Made by a program: the position numbers and the translations under genes. The notes below the pieces were generated by a model. The model was not told the DNA's origin and did no database searches. It saw nothing but the letters and a program-made list of their open reading frames with translations. Of a DNA stretch of 64,000 nucleotides, positions 23,970 to 32,573 are shown piece by piece (position 1 is the first letter of the stretch; the number at the start of each line of letters is the position of its first letter). The stretch covers positions 1 to 64,000 of the forward strand of contig NZ_JAGEPF010000018.1 in assembly GCF_017573465.1 (NCBI RefSeq), written 5' to 3'. This DNA comes from Actinomadura violacea. GTDB lineage: Bacteria; Actinomycetota; Actinomycetes; Streptosporangiales; Streptosporangiaceae.

Positions 23970-24539
23970 ATGCACACCACCCTCATCGGCGTCGACATCC
24001 CCTGCTTCGGTGATCAGCGGCGCGACGCCGACGCCCAGCGGCTCTTGCGCAAGCACCTGTACGAGCACCTGCAGGAGGCATTCCGGATGTCCCGGCTGCC
24101 CTGGGAAGCCTGCCATGTCGAGGACCGCGGTGACGGCGCGTTGATCGTCACCCCGGCCGACGTGCGCCCCACCGACGCCATGGACCCGCTCGGCCACCAC
24201 CTCACCGCGCTGCTGCGCCGCTCCAACCGGCTCGCCAACGACCTCGGCCGGCTCCGTCTCCGCGTCGCCGTCCACGCCGGCGAGGTCCAGCACGACCAGC
24301 ACGGAGTCCTGGGCCATCCGCTGACGCACCTGTTCCGGCTCCTGGAAGCCCCGGCCTTCAAACAGCACCTGCAGCAGGCCGACGACGCCGACCTGGCGAT
24401 GCTGGTCTCCCACGAGCTCTACCGGCACGCCGCCGCGACCGGGCTGATCAACCCCGACGCCTACCGCCCCATCAACGTCCGACACAAAGAGACCCGCACC
24501 TGCGGATACCTCTGGCTGCCTCCGACCTACAGACGCTGA
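23970..24539 (+). CDS. Class III nucleotide-cyclase-like domain protein
   Basis: 189 residues. IGVDIPCFGDQRRDAD, CHVEDRGDGALIVTP and LRLRVAVHAGEV match the order of motifs in the cyclase catalytic fold (metal-binding Asp, the RGDG loop, the dimer strand). The C-terminal MLVSHELYRH and INVRHKETRTCGYLWLP blocks are shared by a common group of stand-alone actinomycete homologues. Substrate residues seem reduced, so it may be a regulatory or inactive cyclase fold. Confidence 0.75.
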   Translation: MHTTLIGVDIPCFGDQRRDADAQRLLRKHLYEHLQEAFRMSRLPWEACHVEDRGDGALIVTPADVRPTDAMDPLGHHLTALLRRSNRLANDLGRLRLRVAVHAGEVQHDQHGVLGHPLTHLFRLLEAPAFKQHLQQADDADLAMLVSHELYRHAAATGLINPDAYRPINVRHKETRTCGYLWLPPTYRR

Positions 24540-24640
24540 GCCGAAGCCTCGCGCGGACGCCGGTGAGACGACCGGCGTCGCGCGCGTCGAGGCGGCGGTC
24601 AGGCCGCGGGCACTCGGGTGTGGACGCTTTGCGAAACGCC

Positions 24641-25132
24641 TCAGGCGCGCCGGAGGGTCTGCAGACCCCGGCCGGGTCGCCACAGATCGATGACCATGTC
24701 GGGTCCTTCGATCCGGGTGAGAACGACTTCGCTGATGTCGGCGGTGAAGAAGTGGGAGTCGCTGAAGGAGTCGGGGTCCAGTCCCCGTTCGGTGAGCATC
24801 GCGGCGATCCGCTGCCGGTCGGTGGCCTCGATCGCGCGGCCGGTGACCTTGGCGTCGCCCGGCGCTGCGGCGGGATCATCGGCCGACAGGATGACCGGCG
24901 GGCCGTGGAGCGCGAAGCGCGGGTCGCGCTCCAGGTCCCGGGCCTTCAGCGCGCCGGGCATCGACCCGAACCACAGATCGTCCCCGACGAAGTAGGCCTC
25001 GATGCCGCTGACCCGCGGCGTCCCGTCCTTGCGCAGCGTCGCCAGGGTCTTGTGCTTGTGCGCCTCGAACGCGCCCCTGACCCGGGCCGCGAACTACGGC
25101 ACCGACTCAGCGACCTCACGCCAACTGGCCAA
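24641..25132 (-). pseudogene. Pyridoxamine 5'-phosphate oxidase-family gene broken by a stop codon
   Basis: From a TTG at 25132 behind GGGAGG the frame reads MASWREVAESVP, then TAG (25094-25096), then FAARVRGAFEAHKHKTLATL and on to a complete PPOX-type body ending DLWRPGRGLQTLRRA. The TAG replaces the expected Glu codon (a single GAG-to-TAG change). The only later in-frame ATG is at 24961, inside the domain. So the gene is inactive unless the stop is read through. Intact homologues are flavin- or F420-binding oxidoreductases. Confidence 0.75.
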
Positions 25133-25232
25133 CGAACCCTCCCGTTCATCGCATCGGTCACACAAGACGCCCAGCGTCCCATCCGGGTCCGACAATCCGC
25201 CGTTGGGACTCCCGCCCACCAGCCCCCGAACG

Positions 25233-25282
25233 TCTCATTATATGAGAAGAATTGTCTCACAATACGGTGAACGGTCTATGAT
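25233..25282 (+). promoter_or_regulatory. Promoter with overlapping inverted repeats before the OsmC-like gene
   Basis: TCTCAT-TAT-ATGAGA (25233-25247) is followed by ATTGT-CTC-ACAAT (25251-25263). A TTGTCT -35 candidate lies inside the second repeat, with TATGAT (25277-25282) as -10 at 19-bp spacing. The AT-rich context is exceptional for this DNA. A repressor binding the repeats would block the promoter. Confidence 0.6.
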
Positions 25283-25317
25283 TCCACGGATCGGCCTTTC
25301 GAAGAGGAGGTGAGACG

Positions 25318-25689
25318 GTGGTCGAGGCCATGGCGCTTCCGATCCCCTGGCAAGTCAGGTTCCACGCGGGCGACAACGAGGGCGTCGCCGATACGCTCAA
25401 AGCCGACACAGGCGGGTCAACGGGGATGCGGCCGCACGAACTGCTGGAGGCCTCCCTCGCCGCCTGCATGACCATCTCGGCGCGAATGGCGCTGGCCGAT
25501 CTCGGCATCACCGCCGCCGACGTCGGCGTACGGGTGCACCTGGAACGCGAGGAATCGGCGACGCGGTTCCGCTACGAACTCGTCCTCGCCAGTGAACTCG
25601 AGGCCCACCGGGCCGTGATCGCGGAGCGCATCGCGCGCTCGCCGGTACTGTCCACGCTGAGCAAGCCACTGGTCTTCCAACCTGCATGA
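25318..25689 (+). CDS. OsmC family protein
   Basis: 123 residues, GTG start with perfect GGAGGTGA four bases upstream. The OsmC signature HELLEASLAACMTISARM holds the first conserved Cys (near 50). The position of the second catalytic Cys is Ser here (RSPVLSTLSKP instead of the usual CPV), so classical peroxide reduction is doubtful. Otherwise the length and fold pattern fit. Likely cytosolic; role in thiol or acyl chemistry uncertain. Confidence 0.85.
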   Translation: MVEAMALPIPWQVRFHAGDNEGVADTLKADTGGSTGMRPHELLEASLAACMTISARMALADLGITAADVGVRVHLEREESATRFRYELVLASELEAHRAVIAERIARSPVLSTLSKPLVFQPA

Positions 25690-25738
25690 GCGAGCCGGTT
25701 CAGGCAGGCCGGTGGGCCGGGGTGTCTTCGGTGCCGGG

Positions 25739-25771
25739 GACGCACCAGTTCGCGCGTGATCAGGATGCGCC
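25739..25771. repeat. 33-bp dispersed repeat, copy B
   Basis: Reverse-complement match (31/33) to copy A at 20.8 kb. Here it lies in the 290-bp gap after the OsmC-like gene, oriented as if leading rightward transcription toward the nucleotidyltransferase gene about 205 bp away. Confidence 0.7.
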
Positions 25772-25815
25772 ACAAGCCCGGGTTCGGGCCGTCGGGTCGC
25801 AACGAGGCCTGGACG

Positions 25816-25853
25816 GTACAGACTTCCGGTCGGAACGGAAGGCTTCCCTGTAC
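25816..25853 (+). other. Stem-loop in the leader of the nucleotidyltransferase gene
   Basis: GTACAG / CTGTAC outer arms with an inner TTCCG-GTCGGAA-CGGAA pairing. It sits between repeat copy B and the gene start, so it could be an attenuator or a terminator of the OsmC transcript. Confidence 0.45.
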
Positions 25854-25977
25854 TGACCTCATCCGTTTGGGGGCGTGATGTCCGATCACCTTCGGGCCCG
25901 GTCCAAGGGACCGGTCTTCACCAGGGATCACCCGGTTGAGCGGCGGGAATTGGTCGGCGCGTTGTTACGGTGCCGCA

Positions 25978-26715
25978 ATGACATCCGACCAGACCTCCTC
26001 TCCCCACGGTGGTGCGCCGGTACGCCAGGCGGTCATCCTCGCCGGCGGCCAGGGGACCCGGCTGCGCCCGTTCACCGACGACCGGCCCAAGCCGATGATC
26101 GAGATCGCGGGCAAGCCGATCATCGACCACCAGATCGAATGGCTGGCGTCCCAGGGCGTGCAGAAGGTCGTCGTATCGTGCGGGCATCTGGCCAAGGTCC
26201 TCCAGGACCACCTCGCCTCCCACGACCAGCCGGCCGAGATCTCCACGGTGGTGGAGACCGAGCCACTCGGCCGCGGCGGCGCCCTGAAGTACGCGGGCAA
26301 GAACCTGCCCTGGCCCGATGAGCCGTGGTACGCCGCCAACGGGGACGTGTGGACGCGGTTCCCGCTGCGGCAGATGGCCGCCTTCCACACCGAGCGCGGC
26401 GCCACCGCGACGCTGGCGCTGGCCCGCCCCCGCCTGCCGTGGGGCGCCGTCGAGGTCGACCAGCTCGGCCGCATCACCGACTTCGCCGAGGCGCCCCGCC
26501 TGCCGTACCCGATCAACGGCGGCGTCTACGTCCTCGGGCCGGACGTCATCGACCTGCTGCCGGACACCGGTGACCACGAACGCAGCACCTTCCCCCTATT
26601 GGCCAGACAGCGCCGGTTGGCCGGATTCTCGATTGAGGGTTACTGGCGCGCGATCGACACCCACAAGGACATCCAGGAGGCCGCGAAAGAACTGGAAGGC
26701 CACGCGAATTGCTGA
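25978..26715 (+). CDS. Sugar-phosphate nucleotidyltransferase
   Basis: 245 residues. The NTP-binding signature AVILAGGQGTRLRPFTDDRPKPMI is at the N-terminus (residues about 20-43). GKPIIDHQIEWL and EPLGRGGALKYAGKNL follow, with ANGDVW (metal-binding Asp) near 122 and INGGVYVLG. This matches GDP-mannose or dTDP-glucose pyrophosphorylase-type enzymes, which make an activated sugar for glycans. The exact nucleotide and sugar cannot be read from motifs alone. Confidence 0.9.
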   Translation: MTSDQTSSPHGGAPVRQAVILAGGQGTRLRPFTDDRPKPMIEIAGKPIIDHQIEWLASQGVQKVVVSCGHLAKVLQDHLASHDQPAEISTVVETEPLGRGGALKYAGKNLPWPDEPWYAANGDVWTRFPLRQMAAFHTERGATATLALARPRLPWGAVEVDQLGRITDFAEAPRLPYPINGGVYVLGPDVIDLLPDTGDHERSTFPLLARQRRLAGFSIEGYWRAIDTHKDIQEAAKELEGHANC

Positions 26716-26759
26716 ACGCCTAATCCGAGTGCGGTTAATCCGCACGGACATCAGGCGTT
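26715..26759 (+). terminator. Two-stage hairpin terminator after the nucleotidyltransferase gene
   Basis: Outer AACGCCT / AGGCGTT arms enclose an inner GTGCGG-TTAAT-CCGCAC stem. The structure begins at the stop codon. Confidence 0.65.
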
Positions 26760-27079
26760 GAGCCCGCGCCCGGGGGAGGCGGTCCGGGCCGGTCCTGGCC
26801 GGAGACCGGCGCCCAGGCACCCAGGCGCCCGTCGACAAGGCCCGACCCGGCCGGTGATCCACGCCCGGCACGCATCCTTCGCGTTCGCCGGGGATGCGCG
26901 AGGGCCACGACGGCCCCGGAGGCGTAGAGCAAAGGGGTCAATGCGTCGCCCCCGGGGCCGTGCCGGCCGGGCCGGTACCCCATCCGCCTTGCCTCAACGG
27001 AAAACGGCCCGGTGACCCATTCTCGCAGGCGCACGCGCGGCTTCCCGCCCGCATGCAGGCCGCGCCATCGGTCCGCTCT
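26760..27079. other. 320-bp intergenic region
   Basis: No supported gene. It contains GC-rich inverted repeats, for example GCATCC ... GGATGC around 26874-26898 and several CCGGCC blocks. It separates a rightward gene from a leftward one, i.e. a convergent spacer. Confidence 0.4.
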
Positions 27080-27469
27080 CTAGGTCCTTTGGGGTTCGGG
27101 TTCGCCGAAGACGAGCATGCCGTGGTCGTCGGTCTGGAAGCAGGCCGACTGAACGCGCAGCAGGTTCCCCGGATGCAGTTCCTCGTAGCGGGCCAGGACC
27201 TTCTGGTAGCGGCGGGCTCGGTGGGCCTTGACCGCTGCGCCGTCTTCGTCGAGCCCGCACGCCAGGGCCAGCGAGGCACCGGCCTTCGAGGCCGCCTTCT
27301 CCGAGGCATAGAGCCAGACGTCCAGCCTTCCGCTTCCGGAGTACCCCTTGTGGGCCAACGTCCACACCGCGGGCGCCTCCACGACCGTACGCGTGCCGTC
27401 GGGATGGTGGCTCTCGGAGGCGACGACGCGCGCCACGTAGGAATCCAGATCTGTGCCGGGCAGGTCCAT
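27080..27469 (-). CDS. Hypothetical protein, 129 residues
   Basis: Begins MDLPGTDLDSYVARVV. An alternation of strands and helices is seen (VVEAPAVWTLAHKGYSGSGR, LDVWLYASEKAASKAGASL, RYQKVLARYEELHPGNLLRV). No known motif. It is transcribed divergently from the phosphotransferase gene 120 bp away. Confidence 0.65.
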   Translation of the reverse strand: MDLPGTDLDSYVARVVASESHHPDGTRTVVEAPAVWTLAHKGYSGSGRLDVWLYASEKAASKAGASLALACGLDEDGAAVKAHRARRYQKVLARYEELHPGNLLRVQSACFQTDDHGMLVFGEPEPQRT

Positions 27470-27589
27470 GGCCTCACGCTACCGAGACGGCACGGCCCGC
27501 GACCTGACCGTGCGCTGACCCGCCCCATCCCGCTTCGCCTGGTGTTCGCCTTGCCGTTCCGCTCTGCCTTGGTGGGGGAGACTGGCCGG

Positions 27590-28552
27590 ATGACCTCGAC
27601 CGGTACTGCCGTGCGCCCGAGCTGGGAACAGCTCCCCGCGCGGCTGCGCGACGGCCTGGCCGACCGCCTCGGCCGCGTCGAGGGGGTGCAGGTGCAGACG
27701 GGCGGGTTCACCCCTGGCCTGGCCGCCCGACTCCAGCTCGCCGACGGCGACCGGGTGTTCGTCAAGGGTATCGACGCGGGCCATCCGCTCGCGGGCCGGT
27801 ACACCGACGAGGCACGGGTCACGCGCGCCCTCCCGGCCGCCGTACCCGCCCCCAAGCTCCGCTGGGACGCGCGGATCGCCGGATGGCTGGTGCTGGCGTT
27901 CGATGACGCCGGGGGCCGTCACGCCGACCTGGCGCCCGGCTCACCGGACGTCGCGGCGGTGGTGGAGACGGTCGCCGGGCTCGCGGCCGCGCTCACCCCC
28001 TGCCCCGTCCCCGACGTCCCGGACGCCGGGATCGAACTCGCCGACTTCGTGCACGGCTGGCGGGAGCTGGCCGCCGGACCCGACCTGCCCGCCGACGCGT
28101 GGGTGCGCCGCAATCTCGACCTCCTCGCCGACGCCGAAACGGCCTGGCTGCAGGCGGCCGACGGCGCCACCCTCCTGCACGGCGACATCAACCGCAGCAA
28201 CCTCCTCATCACCGAAGCCGGAGAAGCCGGCGGGGTGGTGCTGGTCGACTGGGGGCAGCCGGTGCGGGGCGCGGCGTGGATCGACGTCGCCGACCTCATC
28301 CCGCACCTGATCCTGGCCGGGCACACTCCGGCGGCGGCCGAGGACGCCGTCGCCGGCGCGCTCGCCGCGGCGCTGCGGGAGGCGGGCGCGGGCCCGGAGA
28401 TGGTGACCGGGTACGCCGCGGGCTTCGCCGGCTACTGGGCGCGGACGTCGCGGCTGCTTGACCCGCCCGGCGTGCCGCACCTGCGAGGTCACCAGGCGCG
28501 GGCCGCGCGCGCAGCCGCCGCGTGGGTCGCGCACCGGACGGGCTGGGCGTAA
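27590..28552 (+). CDS. Aminoglycoside phosphotransferase-family kinase
   Basis: 320 residues. QTGGFTPGLAARLQL forms the Gly-rich loop and VFVKGIDA carries the ATP-contacting Lys. The catalytic loop LLHGDINRSNLLI (Asp near 202) and VLVDWGQP (metal Asp) are intact. The family covers antibiotic kinases and small-metabolite kinases; the substrate is unknown. The C-terminal Ala-rich helices are typical. Confidence 0.85.
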   Translation: MTSTGTAVRPSWEQLPARLRDGLADRLGRVEGVQVQTGGFTPGLAARLQLADGDRVFVKGIDAGHPLAGRYTDEARVTRALPAAVPAPKLRWDARIAGWLVLAFDDAGGRHADLAPGSPDVAAVVETVAGLAAALTPCPVPDVPDAGIELADFVHGWRELAAGPDLPADAWVRRNLDLLADAETAWLQAADGATLLHGDINRSNLLITEAGEAGGVVLVDWGQPVRGAAWIDVADLIPHLILAGHTPAAAEDAVAGALAAALREAGAGPEMVTGYAAGFAGYWARTSRLLDPPGVPHLRGHQARAARAAAAWVAHRTGWA

Positions 28553-28658
28553 CCGGGCGGACGCGGGGAGCGCGACGCGGGGCATCGCGTGGTCGGCGAC
28601 GTTATCCATGCGGGGCAGCGGGCGGACGGCAACTCGTGCGCTGTTGCGGGATCGCCGG

Positions 28659-29570
28659 TTAGGAGTAGCTGACCGGGGCGTCGCCGTGCGTGCGGACCAC
28701 CGCTGCCAGCCGCGCGGCGGCGATGCGGAGGGTCTCCCAGCTCATCGTGGTGTCGTGCCCCCTGCGCTCGGCATCCTCCACCGCGCCCCGCGCTACGAGG
28801 AACTCCTGCAGGGGGAACGCCAGCTCGGGGGAGTCGAACGTCGCGGCCGCGTTCTCCAGCATCGCAGCCGCGGCGACCATGTGGGCGCCGGGGCCGAGGT
28901 GTTCGAGCCGGTCGGCGATCTCGGTGGCGGTGAGCCCCGCGTACGGAAGGTTCGCGCGCGTGCCCAGTACCGCCCCGGTACGACCTGACCGGCCGGCGAC
29001 CTCGGCGAGCAGCGCGGGGTTGCCGGATTCCGCGGCGGCGCTGGAAGCGATGCCCTGCACCAGGACGGCAGCGGAGGCGAGCTGGTCGAGCGCGCCCGGG
29101 CTGCTCTGCCAGTCCAGAGCCTTCATCCGGCCGATCAGGCGGCGGAGCTGGCGGGACGCCGCGTGGGCCTCCAGGGCCACGCCGGCGAACTGTTGGGGGG
29201 TGGGCTGGGTCACCGCACGGCCTCCTTGCGGGGTCGGGACAGGTCGGAGCGTACGCGCCTGCGCGATTGCCCGAGCGGCCCAGTCGCGATGATGTTCCGC
29301 CTGCGCCCAAAGATCGGTGCCTTCGCCGAGCATGGCGCGACGAACCAGCATCGCTCCCATCCGGGCCACCTCGTACAACAGGTCGAAGGGCCGGCCCCGC
29401 TCGGCGTCGCCGATGAGGGAGGGAGCGGCATCGAGGATGTCGGCGCCTTCGCGTGTCAGACCGGCGAACTCGGTCAGGTACCCGGCGGCGCGCGCGTGTT
29501 CGTCTGCGATCTGCCCAGCGAACGTCGCGAACTCCTCTGCCTTCGTGCGCAGCATGTCCGGCAGCATCAC
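28659..29570 (-). CDS. Hypothetical helical protein, 303 residues
   Basis: Almost entirely alpha-helical by composition (LRTKAEEFATFAGQIADEHA, QFAGVALEAHAASRQLRRLI), with Ala-rich repeats and no catalytic motif. It overlaps the upstream gene by ATGA and is thus coupled. It is the leftmost gene of the long leftward cluster. It could be a structural or partner protein of a mobile element. Confidence 0.7.
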   Translation of the reverse strand: MMLPDMLRTKAEEFATFAGQIADEHARAAGYLTEFAGLTREGADILDAAPSLIGDAERGRPFDLLYEVARMGAMLVRRAMLGEGTDLWAQAEHHRDWAARAIAQARTLRPVPTPQGGRAVTQPTPQQFAGVALEAHAASRQLRRLIGRMKALDWQSSPGALDQLASAAVLVQGIASSAAAESGNPALLAEVAGRSGRTGAVLGTRANLPYAGLTATEIADRLEHLGPGAHMVAAAAMLENAAATFDSPELAFPLQEFLVARGAVEDAERRGHDTTMSWETLRIAAARLAAVVRTHGDAPVSYS

Positions 29571-30055
29571 GCCTCCTGCGTGGTGGTCGCGGCGGAATCC
29601 GGGGTTGACGGCGGCGGCTCGGACCGGACGGCGTCGTCGACGCTGCGATCTTCTCCGGAGGGTCGGCGGCCGTCATTGCGCTCCTGGCCGTTGAGGCTCT
29701 CGATGCAGAGGGTGTCTCGATCCGCGTTGCCGCGAAGGGCCTCTGTCGGGTAGAGGTTCTTTGCGAGTGGATCGCGGCGACAATCTTCTACAACCGAACG
29801 GGCTCCTTTCGGCCCGAAAGCCTCGATCAGGTAGCCGATCTGCGCCTCCAGTCCGCGGTTGTTTATCTTCGACGCGTGCCCGCTCGCCGCATCATGCACT
29901 GCTTCGCAAAGATCCTCGGGATCTAGTCCCATATCCGCAGCCAGGGAAACTATTTGAGCGTCCTCCGGGGTGGGCGGGGTCGTTGCTCCGGAAGACCTGG
30001 ACGAACATTGCTCGCCGACGATGACCTCTGAGACTTTCTCCACATTTCCTCCCAT
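29567..30055 (-). CDS. Hypothetical protein, 162 residues
   Basis: An acidic protein with a central helical block (DAQIVSLAADMGLDPEDLCE, GLEAQIGYLIEAFGPKGA) and a disordered Ser/Pro-rich tail. A GGAGG lies just inside the annotated start, so the GTG at 30043 is an alternative. It is coupled to the downstream gene. Function unknown. Confidence 0.65.
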   Translation of the reverse strand: MGGNVEKVSEVIVGEQCSSRSSGATTPPTPEDAQIVSLAADMGLDPEDLCEAVHDAASGHASKINNRGLEAQIGYLIEAFGPKGARSVVEDCRRDPLAKNLYPTEALRGNADRDTLCIESLNGQERNDGRRPSGEDRSVDDAVRSEPPPSTPDSAATTTQEA

Positions 30056-30156
30056 TCATGGATGGTTTTCATGACCTGTTTTTCCGAAGGCGGGCGCCGC
30101 CCTGCACGCCTCTGGCGCCTTGATCATGACTCGGTGCCCTCGTACTGGCCGCTCCG

Positions 30157-30450
30157 TCAGGTAACGGGGGTGAGGGTCAGGAACGGCTCGTTCGGCTTCT
30201 GGCTCACACCGCCGCCGCAGAGCCGAATCACACCGTCAGCATCAACCGAGACCTGCGCCGCCTTCGGCCACTCGATCGGCGACTCGCGTCCGCCAGCGGC
30301 CTCCGCCATGTAGAAGCGGTTGGTGGTAACGCGGGTGACGATTCTCCGAGTGGTGCCGTAAGCGGGGTGGTCGGCGCGGGTGATGTAGTGGTTGGTGACG
30401 TCGTAGACCTGGCCCGGCTGGACTCGGCGCTTGATCTCCGCGAGGGTCAT
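30157..30450 (-). CDS. Small hypothetical protein, 97 residues
   Basis: A beta-rich sequence (VQPGQVYDVTNHYITR, GTTRRIVTRVTTNRFYMAE), with a basic N-terminus after a GAAGGGA site. No family is recognised. A perfect TGTGTA-GAGG-TACACA palindrome lies 17 bp upstream, suggesting regulated expression. Confidence 0.65.
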   Translation of the reverse strand: MTLAEIKRRVQPGQVYDVTNHYITRADHPAYGTTRRIVTRVTTNRFYMAEAAGGRESPIEWPKAAQVSVDADGVIRLCGGGVSQKPNEPFLTLTPVT

Positions 30451-30466
30451 CTGGGCGTCCCTTCGG

Positions 30467-30482
30467 TGTGTAGAGGTACACA
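30467..30482. promoter_or_regulatory. 16-bp operator-like palindrome TGTGTA-GAGG-TACACA
   Basis: Perfect 6-bp arms 17 bp before the start of the 97-residue gene. Its position would let a bound protein block transcription or translation. Confidence 0.5.
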
Positions 30483-30734
30483 TTGGTTCTCTGGCTGCGG
30501 CACGGCCTGAGGTCATGCCGAATCTTCGTTGTCCCTGCGATGAACTGAACGGGGGGCGCAATTGCGTCCGAGGTCGTCGTGGCGGGATGGGCCCGGGGCG
30601 GGCACCTTTCATGGCCAGCGCCGCGGTATCCGAGTGGCGCCGGCGCCCAGCGCCGAATTCGAGTCGCTGCTGAGGACCGACGCGCTGCGTCCCGATGAGC
30701 CCGACCACGACCGAGCTGCTCAGCTCGGTTCGGA

Positions 30735-31250
30735 TCAGAACAGGGCGGCTTGGCCCCGGGGCTCGGCGTGCAGCGTCTCGGTCAGCACCGCGTACACCTC
30801 CGCGGAGATCACGCGGCCCTGCTCGTCGTGGGCGGCGAGTGCGGCACGCCATGCCGCGACCTGGTCGGGGTCGGTGGAGGAGTGGGTGAGCAGGCTCCCC
30901 GGGGCGGGCGTCTCGGGCTTGGCTTTCTGGTGCGCGGTGAGCGCGTCGAGCGCTGCGCTCATCCGGTCGCGTATCTCCTCGGTGACCGCGTCGCGGAACT
31001 GGGCGATGAGGTTCGCCCAGGGGATCCGGTACGGGCCGACGGCGATGCCATGGGCGGTGACCTCGCAGGTGTGGCCGGTCGCGCAGGTGTCGATCATCTG
31101 CTGCTGCCACTGCTGCTCGGCGACCGGGTCACCGGCCGCCGCGATGATCGGCGCGAAGTCCCACCGCAGCAGATGCACTGCGGCCTGCAAGCATTCGCGT
31201 TGGTGGCCGGTGAGCCGCTCGGGGATCGTGCTGGGCGCAGGTGTACGCAT
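30735..31250 (-). CDS. Hypothetical protein, 171 residues
   Basis: The start MRTPAPSTIP has a GAGG at suitable distance; an ATG four codons earlier is possible. It is helical, with LTGHQRECLQAAVHLLRWDF, EQQWQQQMIDTCATGHTCEV and a C-terminal DPDQVAAWRAALAAHDEQG. One Cys/His cluster (CATGHTC) could bind metal. It belongs to the leftward cluster; function unknown. Confidence 0.65.
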   Translation of the reverse strand: MRTPAPSTIPERLTGHQRECLQAAVHLLRWDFAPIIAAAGDPVAEQQWQQQMIDTCATGHTCEVTAHGIAVGPYRIPWANLIAQFRDAVTEEIRDRMSAALDALTAHQKAKPETPAPGSLLTHSSTDPDQVAAWRAALAAHDEQGRVISAEVYAVLTETLHAEPRGQAALF

Positions 31251-31517
31251 CGGGTGCCTCACAGACTCTTACAGAAGAAGTAGGGAGGGAGTGTCGGTCA
31301 TCGGCGCCGCAGGGGCAGGGCGCTGCAAGCCGGGGCGCCCCGGCCCAGCGCTTCACCAACTCGCCGACAACAGGCGTGGCGTACCTTCGTTCGTTGCCCG
31401 GGTGGCTTCACGTGCGGCGCCGCCGCACCGGCGTGGCGGTGCGGCGGCGCGGTCCTGGTCGAGTCGGGCGGTCCTGGTCGAGTCGGCCGGGCGGCCGATG
31501 CCCCGGCCGGCCATGGC

Positions 31518-32174
31518 TTACAGGGCGGTGTCTCGTTCGTCGTCGGTGAAGGCGAAGCGGCCGTGGCGGGTTCCGCGGGAGACCATGTGGCCGGCCGAGG
31601 TCATGCTGTCCTCGGTCCGGTCGCTGGAGTAGGGCAGCGTGGTGTTGCGGGGGATCCCCAGCTCCCCGGCGACCGAGAACGCGTCCTGGTTGGCGCCCAG
31701 GAACACAAACGTCCATCCGTTCGGCCCCTCGCGGTGTTCCCGGATCAGGCCGTTGATCTGGTCCGGGCTGTAGCGCTGGGAGGCGTTGTCGCGCCCGTCG
31801 GTGACGATGACGACGATGACTTCGTCGGGTCGCCAGCCCGCCGGGATCTGCTCCAACCGCCTCCCTACCTTGCGCAGGGTGCGACCGATCGCGTCCAGCA
31901 GCGCCGTCCGTCCTCGAGGGACCAGCCGGAACTGCGGCACATCCTCCAGCGGCTTGGCCTCGTAGACCACCTCGTATTCGTCGTCGAACTGGCGCAGGGT
32001 CACCGTCGTGGGGACCTCGACCTCCCGCTGCGTGTGCAGGAACGCCTCCAGGCCCCCTTCGGTGTCCTCCTTGACGTCCCACATCGACCCGGAGCGGTCC
32101 AGCAGGATCTCGATGTGACGCAGCCGCGGGCCCGGGACGAGCTCGTTGTCGCGTTCGTTGTCGCGTTCGTGCAC
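31518..32174 (-). CDS. von Willebrand factor A domain protein
   Basis: 218 residues, essentially one vWA domain. The metal-ion-dependent adhesion site is complete: LLDRSGSMWDV (DxSxS, near 25), RGRTALLDAIG (Thr) and VIVTDGRDNAS (Asp). Such cytosolic vWA proteins usually act in protein-protein assemblies with ATPases. A terminator-like hairpin and a long stem-loop element lie upstream. Confidence 0.85.
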   Translation of the reverse strand: MHERDNERDNELVPGPRLRHIEILLDRSGSMWDVKEDTEGGLEAFLHTQREVEVPTTVTLRQFDDEYEVVYEAKPLEDVPQFRLVPRGRTALLDAIGRTLRKVGRRLEQIPAGWRPDEVIVVIVTDGRDNASQRYSPDQINGLIREHREGPNGWTFVFLGANQDAFSVAGELGIPRNTTLPYSSDRTEDSMTSAGHMVSRGTRHGRFAFTDDERDTAL

Positions 32175-32210
32175 GGTTTCTCCTCATAGCTGGGATGCGG
32201 GCACCACAGG

Positions 32211-32240
32211 ACGCGCCCCGGCTGATGAGCCGGGGCGTGT
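32211..32240. terminator. Hairpin in the vWA gene leader
   Basis: ACGCGCCCCGGC-TGATGA-GCCGGGGCGTGT forms a 12-bp stem with one G-U pair, 37 bp before the vWA start. It may terminate transcription entering from the right or attenuate it. Confidence 0.5.
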
Positions 32241-32404
32241 CTGCTCTGCGGGAATGAGCTGGTTGCGGTGGCCGCCCTGCGGTCAGGCGTCCTCGGCGAC
32301 GCCGTCCGGGGCCTCCGCCAGTGCGACCGAACCGCCGTCCGGCGCGGCGGCCGCGCCGTGGTCCCCCTTCGCGTGCTCCCTCGTCCTCGAAGATTTCAGG
32401 GAGA

Positions 32405-32573
32405 GGGCGGGGGCGTCTCTCCCTGTCCGGCCGACAGCCGGTCAGCCTTGCCGGGGCGGTGACCGCAACCCGAGGTACTCACGGCCGCAGGACCCGCGAG
32501 GTGGAAGCCGGGTTGCGGTCACCGCCCCGGTAAGGCAGGCTGCGCCGCCGGACAGGGAGAGACGCCCCCGCCC
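32405..32573. repeat. Long stem-loop element, copy 1
   Basis: Outer 27-bp perfect stem: 32405-32431 with 32547-32573. Inner 28-bp stem: 32445-32472 with 32509-32536 (one G-U). Terminal loop of 36 bases. The internal loop is asymmetric: 13 bases left, 10 bases right beginning AGGCT (32537). It belongs with copies at 40.8 and 46.8 kb. It lies in a 746-bp region without a supported gene, between the leftward vWA gene and a rightward gene. Short 12-15-bp tandem repeats occupy 32803-32877. Confidence 0.8.
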
